Of a DNA stretch of 64,000 nucleotides, positions 53,261 through 62,443 are shown piece by piece. Within the stretch, counting starts at the first letter, position 1. Each line of letters starts with the position of its first letter. Below the pieces are notes generated by a model, which was not told the DNA's origin, ran no database searches, and saw only the letters and a list, made by a program, of their open reading frames with translations. Position numbers and translations under genes: made by a program. The stretch is from Candidatus Leptovillus affinis (GTDB taxonomy: Bacteria; Chloroflexota; Anaerolineae; Promineifilales; Promineifilaceae): the NCBI GenBank assembly GCA_016705235.1, contig JADIYP010000005.1, positions 62,001 through 126,000 on the forward strand, in the 5' to 3' direction.

Positions 53261-54457
53261 ATGAACGATAAAAAACGGAGTCGAAGCAGGCGCGTGGTGG
53301 CGGTATTGGTCGGCCTGCTGTTGGTCTTGTGCGTGGCCGGAACGGCCGTTGCCTTCATCACCAACCGCCGTTTGCCCACCGGCGAGATGCGCACAGCCCA
53401 GCTAACAGACCTGGATAAAGCCCGACTGGCCGAGATTTCACACCTGCGCGAAACGCTGGGAAATGCCTCCTGGCCGGGCTGGGGTGACGCCGACATCCCG
53501 ATTATTGCGTATAACGACGCTTACGCTTTTTTGGTCGGGCTGGCCGACCCGCCGCCCGGTTGGCGCACCGTGCCGCAGGAGACGCCATACGGCGCGCCCT
53601 GGCAGCCGGTGGCCGATGACCTGTTTCTGGACCAGATTTATTATCGCGCGCCACTGCCGGCAGACGGCCGTACGCCCCAGGCGTTCACCGTGCTGGTGGG
53701 CGACCGCTGGACAGCCTCCCTCAACACGCGCTCGGCGATGCGCGTGACACTGGCTTATCAGTTTCGGGACATGCTGCCGGGCGGCGTCCGCGAGATACTG
53801 CCCTATGCGCTGGCGGCTGATCTCTTGGTGCGTAACAGCGATAGTTATATCGCCGCCATGCTGCACGAATCATTTCATGCGTATCAGGGCATGGCGGTCC
53901 CAGAAAGGCTGGCGGCCGCCGAGTGGGCCAATATCCGCCACCAGGAAGATTATCCCCACGACGACGAAGCGTTTGTGGCGGATTGGCAGGCGGAGCTGGA
54001 TTTGTTGATGGCGGCGGTGCGGGCGGAGGATAAGGCGGAAACGGCCGTTCTGGCGCAGCAATTCCTGGATCAGCGGGCGGCGCGGCGCATGGCCGCCAAT
54101 TTATCCGTTCCCCTGGTTGATTATGAGCGTCAGCGGGAATGGGCTGAAGGGCTGGCTCTCTACAATGAATTGAACATCTTGCGCCTGGCAGCGTCCGCCG
54201 ACGAGTATCAACCGGCAGCCGGGATGGCCGAGGACCCGGAGTTTGACGGCTACCGGACGTTTGCCACGCGTTGGCGGCAGGAGGTTAGCCAGATTGGACG
54301 TATGGCCGGGAATGAGGGCGACGGCCGTTTCTATTACAGCGGCATGGCTCAGGCAGCCTTGCTAGACCGCCTGCTGCCGGACTGGAAAGCGCAGATTTTT
54401 GCCGAAGGCGTGTTTTTGGAAGATTTGCTGGCAACGGCCGTGGCGGATAAATCGTAA
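53261..54457 (+). CDS. Membrane-anchored protein with HExxH motif, putative metallopeptidase
   Basis: A 398-residue protein with one N-terminal transmembrane helix (about 12-33) and an extracytoplasmic domain. MLHESFHAYQG near residues 205-215 gives an HExxH zinc motif, and EWAEGLALYNEL about 80 residues later offers a conserved-looking glutamate as third ligand. No other family signature is recognised. There is no strong ribosome-binding site before the ATG. It follows the bactofilin-like gene by about 80 bases on the same strand and is convergent with the ribose operon. Confidence 0.7.
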   Translation: MNDKKRSRSRRVVAVLVGLLLVLCVAGTAVAFITNRRLPTGEMRTAQLTDLDKARLAEISHLRETLGNASWPGWGDADIPIIAYNDAYAFLVGLADPPPGWRTVPQETPYGAPWQPVADDLFLDQIYYRAPLPADGRTPQAFTVLVGDRWTASLNTRSAMRVTLAYQFRDMLPGGVREILPYALAADLLVRNSDSYIAAMLHESFHAYQGMAVPERLAAAEWANIRHQEDYPHDDEAFVADWQAELDLLMAAVRAEDKAETAVLAQQFLDQRAARRMAANLSVPLVDYERQREWAEGLALYNELNILRLAASADEYQPAAGMAEDPEFDGYRTFATRWRQEVSQIGRMAGNEGDGRFYYSGMAQAALLDRLLPDWKAQIFAEGVFLEDLLATAVADKS

Positions 54458-54489
54458 CCTTAGCCTTTCGCTGCAAATTCCGCCGAGCG

Positions 54490-55449
54490 TCAGCGCCGCC
54501 GTTTGGTGAACAAATCCAACATTACGGCCAAAATGAGAACCACGCCTTTGATGATCTGCTGGTAAAACGACTGCACGCCCATTAAATTCAAGCCATTGGA
54601 GAGAATGCCGAGAATAAAAGCGCCCATCACTGTGCCGGTTACGCTGCCGACGCCGCCAAATAAGCTAATCCCGCCCAACACAGGCGCGGCGATAGCGTCC
54701 AATTCCCAGCCGGCGGCCGCGTTTGGCTGTGCCGACCACAGGCGAGCCGCCAGCAAGATGCCGCCCAAAGCGGCCGTCAACCCGCTGATCACGTAGACGC
54801 CTACTGTGATGCGCGCTGTTTGGATACCGGCCAGACGGCTGATTTCTTCGTTGCCGCCGGTGGCGTAGACATACATGCCAAACCGCGTGTAGCGCAAAAC
54901 GATGAAGGCGATGATGAAGGCCAGGATCATGAAAATGACGGGCAGGGGCACGCCCAAGACCTCGCCGTTGCCTAGAAAAATAAACCGCTCGTCGATGCCG
55001 GAAATGGGACGGCCGTCTGTGTAAACCAGTGTCAGCCCACGCGCCACGGCCAACATCGCCAGCGTGGCCACAAAGGGGGGCATCTTACCCTTCACAATCA
55101 ACAACCCATTGATCAATCCCAATAAGCCGCCGCCGGCCAGGGCCAGCGTGATGGCGGTATACGTGCCTAGCTCCTGACGCACCGCCAACCCGGCGGCTAA
55201 CGCCCCGCTTAAAGCCATTACCGACCCGACGGACAGGTCGATGCCGGCCGTCAAAATGGTAAATGTCATGCCCATGGCCACAATGGCGATAATGGAAGTT
55301 TGCAAAGCAATGTTGAGCAGGTTGGAAGCGGTGAGGAATTTTTCGGAGCCTAGGGCAAATATAGCGGCGATGCCGATCAATATAATGAGGACGCTGTAAC
55401 GGCGCAAGAGTTCAACGAGCGGGGACGGGGTGTGATTATTTGACGACAT
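54490..55449 (-). CDS. rbsC: Ribose-type ABC transporter permease 1
   Basis: A 319-residue permease of the RbsC/BPD_transp_2 family with 8-10 hydrophobic segments. GIDLSVGSVMALSGALAAG, NGLLIVKGKMPPFVATLAMLAVARGLTL and TGGNEEISRLAGI are typical. Its start lies 14 bases inside the end of rbsA, so the two are co-translated. It is the last gene of the ribose operon, and a second permease is encoded upstream at 58935. Confidence 0.92.
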   Translation of the reverse strand: MSSNNHTPSPLVELLRRYSVLIILIGIAAIFALGSEKFLTASNLLNIALQTSIIAIVAMGMTFTILTAGIDLSVGSVMALSGALAAGLAVRQELGTYTAITLALAGGGLLGLINGLLIVKGKMPPFVATLAMLAVARGLTLVYTDGRPISGIDERFIFLGNGEVLGVPLPVIFMILAFIIAFIVLRYTRFGMYVYATGGNEEISRLAGIQTARITVGVYVISGLTAALGGILLAARLWSAQPNAAAGWELDAIAAPVLGGISLFGGVGSVTGTVMGAFILGILSNGLNLMGVQSFYQQIIKGVVLILAVMLDLFTKRRR

Positions 55450-56950
55450 TTTCTACTCCGCCGGTAGCGGCAACCATGATTTGGTCTTGGGTGGCTTCAT
55501 CGCGGCTCAATTCGCCGGTGATGCGGCCTTCGTGCATGACCAGGATGCGGTCGCTGACGCCCAGCACTTCCGGCAGTTCGGACGAGATCATCAAAACGCC
55601 GACGCCTTGTTCAGCCAGTTGGCGCATGAGGGCATGGATTTCGGCTTTTGCGCCGACGTCTACGCCGCGCGTTGGCTCATCGAGGATGAGAATACGCGGC
55701 GAAAGGGTTAACCAGCGGGCGATAATCACTTTTTGCTGGTTGCCGCCGGATAAGTTGCGTATGTTTTGGCGTAGATTGGGCGTGCGCACGTCCAATTTTT
55801 CCACGAATTTTTGCGCCAAGCCGTTGGCTTTTTTGTTGTCTACAAATCCGGCGTTGGTAACAAGCCCCATGCCGCTCATGGTGATATTTTCGCGCACGGC
55901 CATATTCAGAAATAAGCCTTGTTGCTTGCGGTCTTCGGGCACAAAGCCGAGTCCGTGTTGGATGGCTTGTTTGGGCGAGCGGATTTTGCTGGGCTGGCCG
56001 GCCAGTTTGATGTGGCCGCCGGTGGCCGGGCGAATGCCGAACAGGGTTTCGGCCAGGGCTGTGCGCCCGGCGCCAATCAGGCCGGCGATGCCCAGGATTT
56101 CGCCGCCATGCAGCTGGAAGGAGACGTTTTTTAGTTCACGGCCGTCGCACAAATCGCTCACTTCCAAGACCAGATCACGTTGTTCGGTAGGGTGGTAGGG
56201 GTAAATGTTGCCCAGTTCGCGGCCAACCATCAACTCCACAATTTTGTCACGGGTCAGGTCGGAAGTGGGGCGGGTGTCGATGTGACGGCCGTCGCGCAGC
56301 ACCGTCACCCTATCCGTAATTTCAAACACCTCTTCCAGCCGGTGAGAAATAAACACAATCGCCACGCCCTGCGCCTTCAGCGCGCGCATCATGGTAAACA
56401 GCACCTCCGTTTCCACATCCGTCAGCGATGAGGTTGGCTCGTCCATGGCGATGAGGTCGGCTTGCAGCGAGAGCGCTTTGGCAACTTCGACCATTTGCTG
56501 TTGGGCAATACTTAGTTCCCGCGCTTCGGCCCTGGGTTTCACGTCCAGGCTCAATCGCTCCAGCAGTTCTTGCGCCTGGGCATACAGCGCTTGCCAATTG
56601 ATGAATCCGGGTAGCCGCCCTTGGGGTTCGCGCCCCAGAAAGATATTTTGCCCGACGGTGAGGTAGGGCAGCAGGGATAATTCTTGATGGATCATGCTGA
56701 TGCCCAACGTTTGGGAGTCGGAAGGGCTGGCGATGGTGACGGGACGGCCGTGCCAGGCGATTTGCCCACTGTCGGGCCGGTAAGCGCCGGTGAGAATTTT
56801 CATGAGGGTGCTTTTGCCGGCCCCATTTTCGCCGACCAGGGCATGAATTTCGCCGCGAGCTACCTCAAAATGCACCTCTTGCAGCGCCTTGACGCCCGGA
56901 AAGGACTTGGAAATACCCGACATGCGCAGAATGGGAGTGGTTTCAGACAT
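55436..56950 (-). CDS. rbsA: Ribose-type ABC transporter ATPase, two nucleotide-binding domains
   Basis: A 504-residue double ATPase. The first domain has Walker A GENGAGKSTLMK, a signature region LSIAQQQMVEVAKAL and Walker B DLIAMDEPTSSL. The second has GLIGAGRTALAET in place of a canonical Walker A, LSGGNQQKVIIARWL and LILDEPTRGVD. This asymmetry is normal for RbsA/MglA/XylG proteins. It powers uptake of a pentose together with two RbsC-type permeases and the duplicated binding protein. A hairpin (56975-57008) separates it from the binding-protein gene. Confidence 0.95.
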   Translation of the reverse strand: MSETTPILRMSGISKSFPGVKALQEVHFEVARGEIHALVGENGAGKSTLMKILTGAYRPDSGQIAWHGRPVTIASPSDSQTLGISMIHQELSLLPYLTVGQNIFLGREPQGRLPGFINWQALYAQAQELLERLSLDVKPRAEARELSIAQQQMVEVAKALSLQADLIAMDEPTSSLTDVETEVLFTMMRALKAQGVAIVFISHRLEEVFEITDRVTVLRDGRHIDTRPTSDLTRDKIVELMVGRELGNIYPYHPTEQRDLVLEVSDLCDGRELKNVSFQLHGGEILGIAGLIGAGRTALAETLFGIRPATGGHIKLAGQPSKIRSPKQAIQHGLGFVPEDRKQQGLFLNMAVRENITMSGMGLVTNAGFVDNKKANGLAQKFVEKLDVRTPNLRQNIRNLSGGNQQKVIIARWLTLSPRILILDEPTRGVDVGAKAEIHALMRQLAEQGVGVLMISSELPEVLGVSDRILVMHEGRITGELSRDEATQDQIMVAATGGVENVVK

Positions 56951-56974
56951 AGGTTGGATCGATTAGAAATTGGA

Positions 56975-57008
56975 GATTGGAGGTTGGCAATTTAGCCAAC
57001 CTCCAATC
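56975..57008. repeat. Hairpin between rbsB and rbsA
   Basis: GATTGGAGGTTGGC (56975-56988) and GCCAACCTCCAATC (56995-57008) form a perfect 14-bp stem. In this place, after an abundantly needed binding-protein gene, such hairpins usually protect the upstream message and reduce transcription of the downstream genes. Confidence 0.7.
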
Positions 57009-57024
57009 CCTCATGGGTTTAGGA

Positions 57025-58824
57025 TTACGGTGTTACCAGGGATAGGTCAACCGGGATATAAGCGTCTACAGTGCCGCCGTTGAGGTAGGTTACGGCCGTT
57101 TCCAGACCCAACTGTCCCATCAGAGCGGGCTGCTGCGCCACGGTTGCGGCGAGATCACCGGCATTTACGGCCGTTACCGCATCATCCACAGCGTCAAACC
57201 CGACAAACACGATGTCTCCGGCGCGGCCGGCGGCTTTCGCCGCTTCAATCGCACCCAAAATCATCTCGTCGTTGTGGGCAAACACGCCGTTGATGTCCGG
57301 CTCCGCTTGCAGAATGTTCTCGAAAACGCTCAGACCTTCGGCGCGGTTGAAATTGGCCGTCTGCTTGGCGATGATTTCCACGCCGTAGCAGTCGCTGGCC
57401 ATGTAATCATTAAAACCCTGGCCGCGATCTCGCGCCGCCGACGTACCGGCGATGCCTTCCAATTCCACCACTTTGCCTGCGCCGCCGAGCTGCGCGCACA
57501 GGAATTCGGCGGCCATGCGGCCGCCGGCCACGTTGTCGGAGGCGATGTGGGCGATGACTGTGCCCGCGCTCGCGCCGCGATCAATGGTGAAGACGGGGAT
57601 ACCGGCGTCGTTGGCTTTTTGAATGGAAGGCACAATGGCGTCGGCATCGGTGGGGTTCACCAGAATGGCGTCTACGCCGCGCTGGATCAAGTCTTCCATG
57701 TTGGTGGCTTCTTTCGCCGGATCATCCTGGGCGTCTACCACAATCAATTCGACGCCGGCCGCGTCAGCGGCGGCCTGGGCGCCTTCGCTCAGGGTGACGA
57801 AAAAGGGATTGTTCAGCGTGGACAGGGACAAACCGATGGTCAAACTGCCAGCCGCCGGGGCTGCTGCGCCTTCATTGGTAACCAGAGCCAGGTCAACCGG
57901 AATGAACGCTTCCACCGTGCCGCCCTTAAGGACGCTCAGGGCTGTTTCCACGCCCAACTGTCCCATCAGTGCGGGCTGTTGGGCCACGGTTGCGGCGAGA
58001 TCTCCGGCATTCACGGCCGTTACCGCATCATCCACAGCGTCAAACCCGACAAACACGATGTCTCCGGCGCGGCCGGCGGCTTTCGCCGCTTCAATCGCGC
58101 CCAAAATCATCTCGTCGTTGTGGGCAAATACGCCATTGATTTCCGGCTCCGCTTGCAGAATGTTCTCGAAAACGCTCAGACCTTCGGCGCGGTTAAAATT
58201 GGCCGTCTGCTTGGCGATGATTTCCACGCCGGAGCAGTCGCTGGCCATGTAATCATTAAAACCCTGGCCGCGATCTCGCGCCGCCGACGTACCGGCGATG
58301 CCTTCCAATTCCACCACTTTGCCTGCCCCGCCAAGCTGCGCGCACAGGAATTCGGCGGCCATGCGGCCACCGGCGATATTGTCGGAGGCGATGTGGGCTA
58401 CAACCGTGCCGCTAGATGCGCCACGATCAATGGTGAAGACGGGGATACCGGCGTCGTTGGCTTTTTGAATGGAGGGCACAATGGCGTCGGCGTCGGTGGG
58501 ATTGATGAGGATGGCGTCAACTTTTTGTTGGATCAAATCTTCGATGTTGGTGGCTTCTTTGGCCGAATCGTCCTGAGCATCGACGGTGATCAGGGTGACG
58601 CCGGCGGCATCGGCGGCGGCTTGCGCGCCTTCGCCTAATGTGACAAAGAAGGGGTTGTTCAGAGTGGACAGAGAGATGCCTAAGGTCAGGCTGTCAGATG
58701 CTGCTGGCGCTTCAGTTGCCGCTGCGGCCGGGGCTTCGGTGGCATCGGGTGTGGTGGCCGTGCCGCCACAAGCAACCAGGAACATAACCAATAAAATTAC
58801 GACCAATTTGCTAATGTGTTTCAT
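57025..58824 (-). CDS. rbsB: Tandem-duplicated ribose-type binding lipoprotein
   Basis: About 599 residues from the ATG at 58824 (GGAG upstream). After a lipobox (LVAC, Cys19) and an Ala/Thr/Pro linker come two complete periplasmic-binding-protein domains of the RbsB type, each about 275 residues. The repeat period is 846 bp (282 codons). Both copies have LSTLNNPFFVTL, VDAQDD, NPTDADAIVPSIQKAND, IASDN and FNRAEGLSVFENILQAEP. Single RbsB proteins are about 300 residues, so this is a covalent dimer of binding proteins. The two halves are nearly identical at DNA level over long stretches, indicating a recent duplication or gene conversion. Confidence 0.92.
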   Translation of the reverse strand: MKHISKLVVILLVMFLVACGGTATTPDATEAPAAAATEAPAASDSLTLGISLSTLNNPFFVTLGEGAQAAADAAGVTLITVDAQDDSAKEATNIEDLIQQKVDAILINPTDADAIVPSIQKANDAGIPVFTIDRGASSGTVVAHIASDNIAGGRMAAEFLCAQLGGAGKVVELEGIAGTSAARDRGQGFNDYMASDCSGVEIIAKQTANFNRAEGLSVFENILQAEPEINGVFAHNDEMILGAIEAAKAAGRAGDIVFVGFDAVDDAVTAVNAGDLAATVAQQPALMGQLGVETALSVLKGGTVEAFIPVDLALVTNEGAAAPAAGSLTIGLSLSTLNNPFFVTLSEGAQAAADAAGVELIVVDAQDDPAKEATNMEDLIQRGVDAILVNPTDADAIVPSIQKANDAGIPVFTIDRGASAGTVIAHIASDNVAGGRMAAEFLCAQLGGAGKVVELEGIAGTSAARDRGQGFNDYMASDCYGVEIIAKQTANFNRAEGLSVFENILQAEPDINGVFAHNDEMILGAIEAAKAAGRAGDIVFVGFDAVDDAVTAVNAGDLAATVAQQPALMGQLGLETAVTYLNGGTVDAYIPVDLSLVTP

Positions 58825-58934
58825 TTTCTTCTCCAATCTCCTTTCGATAAACCTGTAAATTGTTTGGCTCGATAAAATTTTCCGGTAGTCCAAGCATACT
58901 CTTACTCCTTTTGGGTCTGGACCATGCCCCGTAA

Positions 58935-59873
58935 TTAGCGTAATGCGCGGTGCAGCAGCAAGGCCACAGCAATAACGACACCGGTGACAACCGGTTGGTA
59001 AAACGAAGATACGTTGAGCAAATTAAGCCCGTTGTTCAGCACGGCAATGATCAAGACGCCGACCAGTGTGCCGCCCAATCCGCCTTGCCCGCCGGCAAAA
59101 CTGGTGCCGCCGACGACAACGGCCGCAATCGCGTCAAATTCATAGGCGGTTCCGGCCGTTGGTTGGGCCGAATCCAGGCGAGCGATCAGGATCATCCCGG
59201 CCAGGGCGGATAATGCCCCGGCCAGGACGTATACAAAGGTAATGGTGCGATTCACGGAAATTCCGGCAAAACGGGCGGCCGTAGGATTGTTGCCGATGGC
59301 AAAGATGAACTGCCCCAGCGCGGTGCGCGTGAGCAAGATGTAGCCGATGATGAAAGTGGCGGCGGCCAACAGGATGGGCACAGGCACAGGACCGACAGAG
59401 CCGGTTCCCAGAGCGCGGAAGCCATCGGGCAGGCCGGTGATGGGGCGGCCCTCGGTGTAGGTGAGTGTCAGACCGCGGGCGATGGTCATCATGCCCAGGG
59501 TGGCGACGAAGGGCGGCACGTGGGCTTTGGTGATGATGAGGCCGTTGATAAGCCCCATCGCCCCGCCAATGCCCAGCCCGATCAGGATGGCCAGCGGTAC
59601 GGCCGTTCCCCCTTGCAGCATATCGGCCGTCACCACAGCCGACAGGGCCAGAATCGCGCCCACCGAGAGGTCGATCCCGGCCGTCAGGATGACGTAGGTC
59701 ATGCCAATGGCGATGATGCCGTTGATGGTGGATTGGCGCAAGACGTTGACCATGTTGTTGACCGTGAGAAACCGATCCGACAGCAGGGTGAGCGCCAGGC
59801 ACAATAATAAGAAGGACAGCATGAGGCCATACCGCCGCAAGTAATCACGAAATTGGGAAGTTTGTGCAGCCAT
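58935..59873 (-). CDS. rbsC2: Ribose-type ABC transporter permease 2
   Basis: A 312-residue RbsC-family permease similar to the one at 54490: GIDLSVGAILALSAVVTADM, NGLIITKAHVPPFVATLGMMTIARGLTLTYTEGRP and IGNNPTAARFAGISV. The start at 59873 lies just after the stop of rbsD; the frame upstream is read inside rbsD and was excluded. With the other permease it could form a heterodimeric channel, or the operon could serve two related sugars. Confidence 0.9.
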   Translation of the reverse strand: MAAQTSQFRDYLRRYGLMLSFLLLCLALTLLSDRFLTVNNMVNVLRQSTINGIIAIGMTYVILTAGIDLSVGAILALSAVVTADMLQGGTAVPLAILIGLGIGGAMGLINGLIITKAHVPPFVATLGMMTIARGLTLTYTEGRPITGLPDGFRALGTGSVGPVPVPILLAAATFIIGYILLTRTALGQFIFAIGNNPTAARFAGISVNRTITFVYVLAGALSALAGMILIARLDSAQPTAGTAYEFDAIAAVVVGGTSFAGGQGGLGGTLVGVLIIAVLNNGLNLLNVSSFYQPVVTGVVIAVALLLHRALR

Positions 59874-59877
59874 AACG

Positions 59878-60276
59878 TTATCCAAAAACGACTCCGGACG
59901 ACAAAATGATGTTGGCGTAGGGCGTAAATTCGCCGGTGCGGATGATGGCTTTGGCGGATTGGGTGCGCACTTTGAGCGCTTCATGGGGGACGTGAATGAC
60001 GCGGACCGTGCCCAGACGTTCTTGAATGGCGGCGTAGAGGTTGGGGCTGACGGTGATCATTTCTGTGGCGATAACGGCCGTTTCCACCGCCAATTCACTC
60101 AACACGGCCTCCAGCGTATCCAAAAACGCCGGAATCCCGGCCGTCAGCGCCAGATCAATCCGCTGCGGTCCGGCGGGAATAGGCAGGCCGGCATCGCCAA
60201 TGACCAATTCATCCGTATGACCCATGCCGGCAATGACTGCGGAAATGGGCTGGTTAAGCAATTGTCCTTTTTTCAT
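59878..60276 (-). CDS. rbsD: D-ribose pyranase
   Basis: A 132-residue protein of the RbsD/FucU family, which interconverts pyranose and furanose forms of ribose so that it can be phosphorylated. The catalytic His20 (AGMGHTDELVIGDAGLP) and the C-terminal TGEFTPYANIIL segment are present. It lies between ribokinase and the second permease. Its presence is the best evidence that the substrate is ribose. Confidence 0.94.
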   Translation of the reverse strand: MKKGQLLNQPISAVIAGMGHTDELVIGDAGLPIPAGPQRIDLALTAGIPAFLDTLEAVLSELAVETAVIATEMITVSPNLYAAIQERLGTVRVIHVPHEALKVRTQSAKAIIRTGEFTPYANIILSSGVVFG

Positions 60277-60305
60277 GGTGCATTCCTCCGATGTGGATGG
60301 GCGCG

Positions 60306-61229
60306 TCAGGTTCGCGCCAGCAGCGCTTCTACTTCGGCGCGGGTGGGCAGAGATGGCTGCGCGCCCATACGCGTGACAGCCAATGAGCCGGTCGCGTTGC
60401 CCCAGGGCACCGCTTCGGCCAGCGATTTGCCTTCGGCCAGGGCGGTAGCCAGGCCGCCCACAAAGGCGTCGCCGGCAGCGGTGGTGTCGACTACTTTTTG
60501 CGGCACATAGGGTGGAAAATGGATGGTTCCGGCTTCATTGGTCAGCAGCGCGCCCCGCTCGCCCAGGGTCATGATGATGGTTCCCACGCCGGATTGGCGT
60601 AGTTTGGCGGCGGCAGCTTCAATTTCGGCCGGAGTGTGGGCGGGCATGCCAGTCAGTTGGGCGGTTTCGGTTTCGTTGGGGATAAGAATATCCACCAGGG
60701 CCAGCAGCTCGTCGGGCAGCGGTTGGGCGGGCGCAGGGTTGAGGATGACTTTTACGCCGTGTTTGTGGGCTAATTGGGCGGCGCGGAGTACGGCCGTTAG
60801 CGGGATTTCCAATTGCAGCAGTACGGCGTCGGCGGCTTGAATGGCGGCTTCGGCGGCGTCTACATCGGCGGCGGAAAGACGGCCGTTGGCCCCTGGCGCT
60901 ACCACGATGACATTTTCTCCGGCGTCGTCGATGACGATGAGGGCGATGCCGGAAGCGGCTTGCGGGTCTTGGGTAACGTGGGTGTGGTCAACGTGAACGG
61001 CCGTTAAATTATCCAACAACTGCTGCGCAAATAGATCGTGCCCCACACGGCCAACCATCGAAACCTCCGCGCCCAAACGGGCGGCGGCTACGGCCTGATT
61101 CGCGCCTTTGCCACCGGGCAGCGTGTGCAAATCGCCGCCGATTACCGTTTCGCCGGGGGCGGGAATTTTGGCCGCTCTGGTGACCAAATCCATGTTCAAA
61201 CTGCCAATGACGGTAATTTTTGCTGTCAT
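60306..61229 (-). CDS. rbsK: Ribokinase
   Basis: A 307-residue PfkB-family kinase that makes ribose-5-phosphate from ribose and ATP. Motifs are VIGSLNMDLV at the N-terminus, PGGKGANQAVAAARLG, NPAPAQPLP, and the catalytic segment DTTAAGDAFVGGLA with the base Asp. The length matches the family. It lies 18 bases after the LacI regulator gene and 29 bases before rbsD. Confidence 0.95.
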   Translation of the reverse strand: MTAKITVIGSLNMDLVTRAAKIPAPGETVIGGDLHTLPGGKGANQAVAAARLGAEVSMVGRVGHDLFAQQLLDNLTAVHVDHTHVTQDPQAASGIALIVIDDAGENVIVVAPGANGRLSAADVDAAEAAIQAADAVLLQLEIPLTAVLRAAQLAHKHGVKVILNPAPAQPLPDELLALVDILIPNETETAQLTGMPAHTPAEIEAAAAKLRQSGVGTIIMTLGERGALLTNEAGTIHFPPYVPQKVVDTTAAGDAFVGGLATALAEGKSLAEAVPWGNATGSLAVTRMGAQPSLPTRAEVEALLART

Positions 61230-61247
61230 ACTATCTTGTTTCCCTGG

Positions 61248-62255
61248 TCACTCTTTAAGGAGCGGCGCTGTTGACTGGCGGATGACCAATTCTGTGTCCA
61301 GCCGCTGCAGGCGGGTTGGGGCGTCGATGTTTTGCGCGCGAGCCAGCAGCATCTCTGTGGCGATGACGCCGATTTCATATTTGGGTTGGGCGATGGTTGT
61401 CAGGGGAGGATTGGTAAAGGAAGCAAGGCGCACATCGTCGAAGCCCACGACGGATAAATCTTGCGGAACCCGCAAACCCAGTTCCGTAACTGCGCTGATG
61501 ACACCTACGGCCATGAGATCGTTGCAGGCAAATACGGCCGTTGGCGGGTCTGCCAGCGCCAATAATTGCCGTGCCGCTTCATAACCGCTCACATACTGAA
61601 AATCCCCGCGCACCACCAGCGATTCATCATATAAGATGCCGTTCTCGTGCAAAATTTGCTGGTAGCCAATGAGCCGCTCGGCGCTGGGCGACAAATTAGA
61701 ACCGCCGGAAATGCAGGCAATGCGCCGGTGGCCTAAATCCCAAAGGTGCTGCGTGGCCAAGCGGCCGCCCTGCAAATGATTGGTCAGTACGGTGTCTACA
61801 CTGACGCCCGGCACTTCACGGTCTACCACCACCACCGGAACCCGTCGCGCCTGCAAATCTTCTACCAATTCGGTGCTGATACCGGCGGCGACAAACAAAA
61901 TCCCCGCCACCTGATTTTTGATCAGCAAATCGGTGTGCGCAGCTTGTTTGTCCACATCGCCATCTGTGTTGCACAAAATAACGCTGTGGTTTTGTGTAAA
62001 ACTGGTGTCTTCGATGCCCCGGGCCACTTCGGCAAAAAAGGGGTTGGCGCTGTCGGGCACGATCATGCCGATGCTGAAGGTTTGTTGGCGGCGCAGGTTT
62101 TGGGCCAGGGCGTTGGGTTTGTAGTCCAATTGGTTCATGGCTTGCAAAACGCGGTCTCGAGATTCTTGGCTGACAGCGCGCGAACTATTTACCACATGCG
62201 AGACTGTGGAAATAGAGACGCCTGCTTGCCGGGCAACATCACGGATCGTAGTAAT
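61248..62255 (-). CDS. rbsR: LacI-family regulator of the ribose operon, apparent ATT start
   Basis: A 335-residue repressor. The N-terminal helix-turn-helix (TTIRDVARQAGVSISTVSHV, then the hinge YKPNALAQNLRR) and a sugar-binding core (IGMIVPDSANPFFAEVARGIED, VVDREVPGV, GFDDVRLASF) are complete. LacI proteins usually begin M-x-T-I-R-D-V-A. In this position no ATG, GTG or TTG exists; the codon is ATT at 62255-62253, eight bases after a GGAGG at 62268-62264. A TTG lies a few codons upstream, within the ribosome-binding site. The frame is open to 62537 but that part is promoter DNA. It binds, by inference, the palindrome at 62279-62300. Confidence 0.9.
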   Translation of the reverse strand: MTTIRDVARQAGVSISTVSHVVNSSRAVSQESRDRVLQAMNQLDYKPNALAQNLRRQQTFSIGMIVPDSANPFFAEVARGIEDTSFTQNHSVILCNTDGDVDKQAAHTDLLIKNQVAGILFVAAGISTELVEDLQARRVPVVVVDREVPGVSVDTVLTNHLQGGRLATQHLWDLGHRRIACISGGSNLSPSAERLIGYQQILHENGILYDESLVVRGDFQYVSGYEAARQLLALADPPTAVFACNDLMAVGVISAVTELGLRVPQDLSVVGFDDVRLASFTNPPLTTIAQPKYEIGVIATEMLLARAQNIDAPTRLQRLDTELVIRQSTAPLLKE

Positions 62256-62278
62256 TAGAAGTGCCTCCAATCGGATGT

Positions 62279-62300
62279 AAAACGTTTGCGCAAACGTTTT
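62279..62300. promoter_or_regulatory. LacI-type operator of the ribose operon
   Basis: A perfect 22-bp palindrome with half-site AAAACGTTTGC lies at the expected transcription start, between the -10 box and the ribosome-binding site of rbsR. The central CG and the AACGTTTGC-type half-sites are typical of LacI/RbsR operators, so repression by RbsR is likely. Confidence 0.85.
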
Positions 62301-62304
62301 ACGA

Positions 62305-62333
62305 AGTATAACGAAGCTGTTTTGCCTTGTCAA
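62305..62333 (-). promoter_or_regulatory. Ribose operon promoter
   Basis: On the minus strand a perfect TTGACA (complement at 62328-62333), 17 bases, and TATACT (complement at 62305-62310) form a near-consensus sigma70-type promoter directly followed by the operator. It should transcribe all seven rbs genes. Confidence 0.85.
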
Positions 62334-62443
62334 TGAGCGTTTTGATTTGGGCGCTGAGGTAGCGGCGGCGCAGGGATGTTGCCAGGTGGAGACCGAAATG
62401 GACACGGCCGTTTCCCCCACTTTAGACACGCGAATTAAAAAAC

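Noticed and set aside
57274..58638. A 454-codon plus-strand frame opposite rbsB
   Set aside because: It is the antisense of the duplicated binding protein; the apparent internal repeat only mirrors that duplication.
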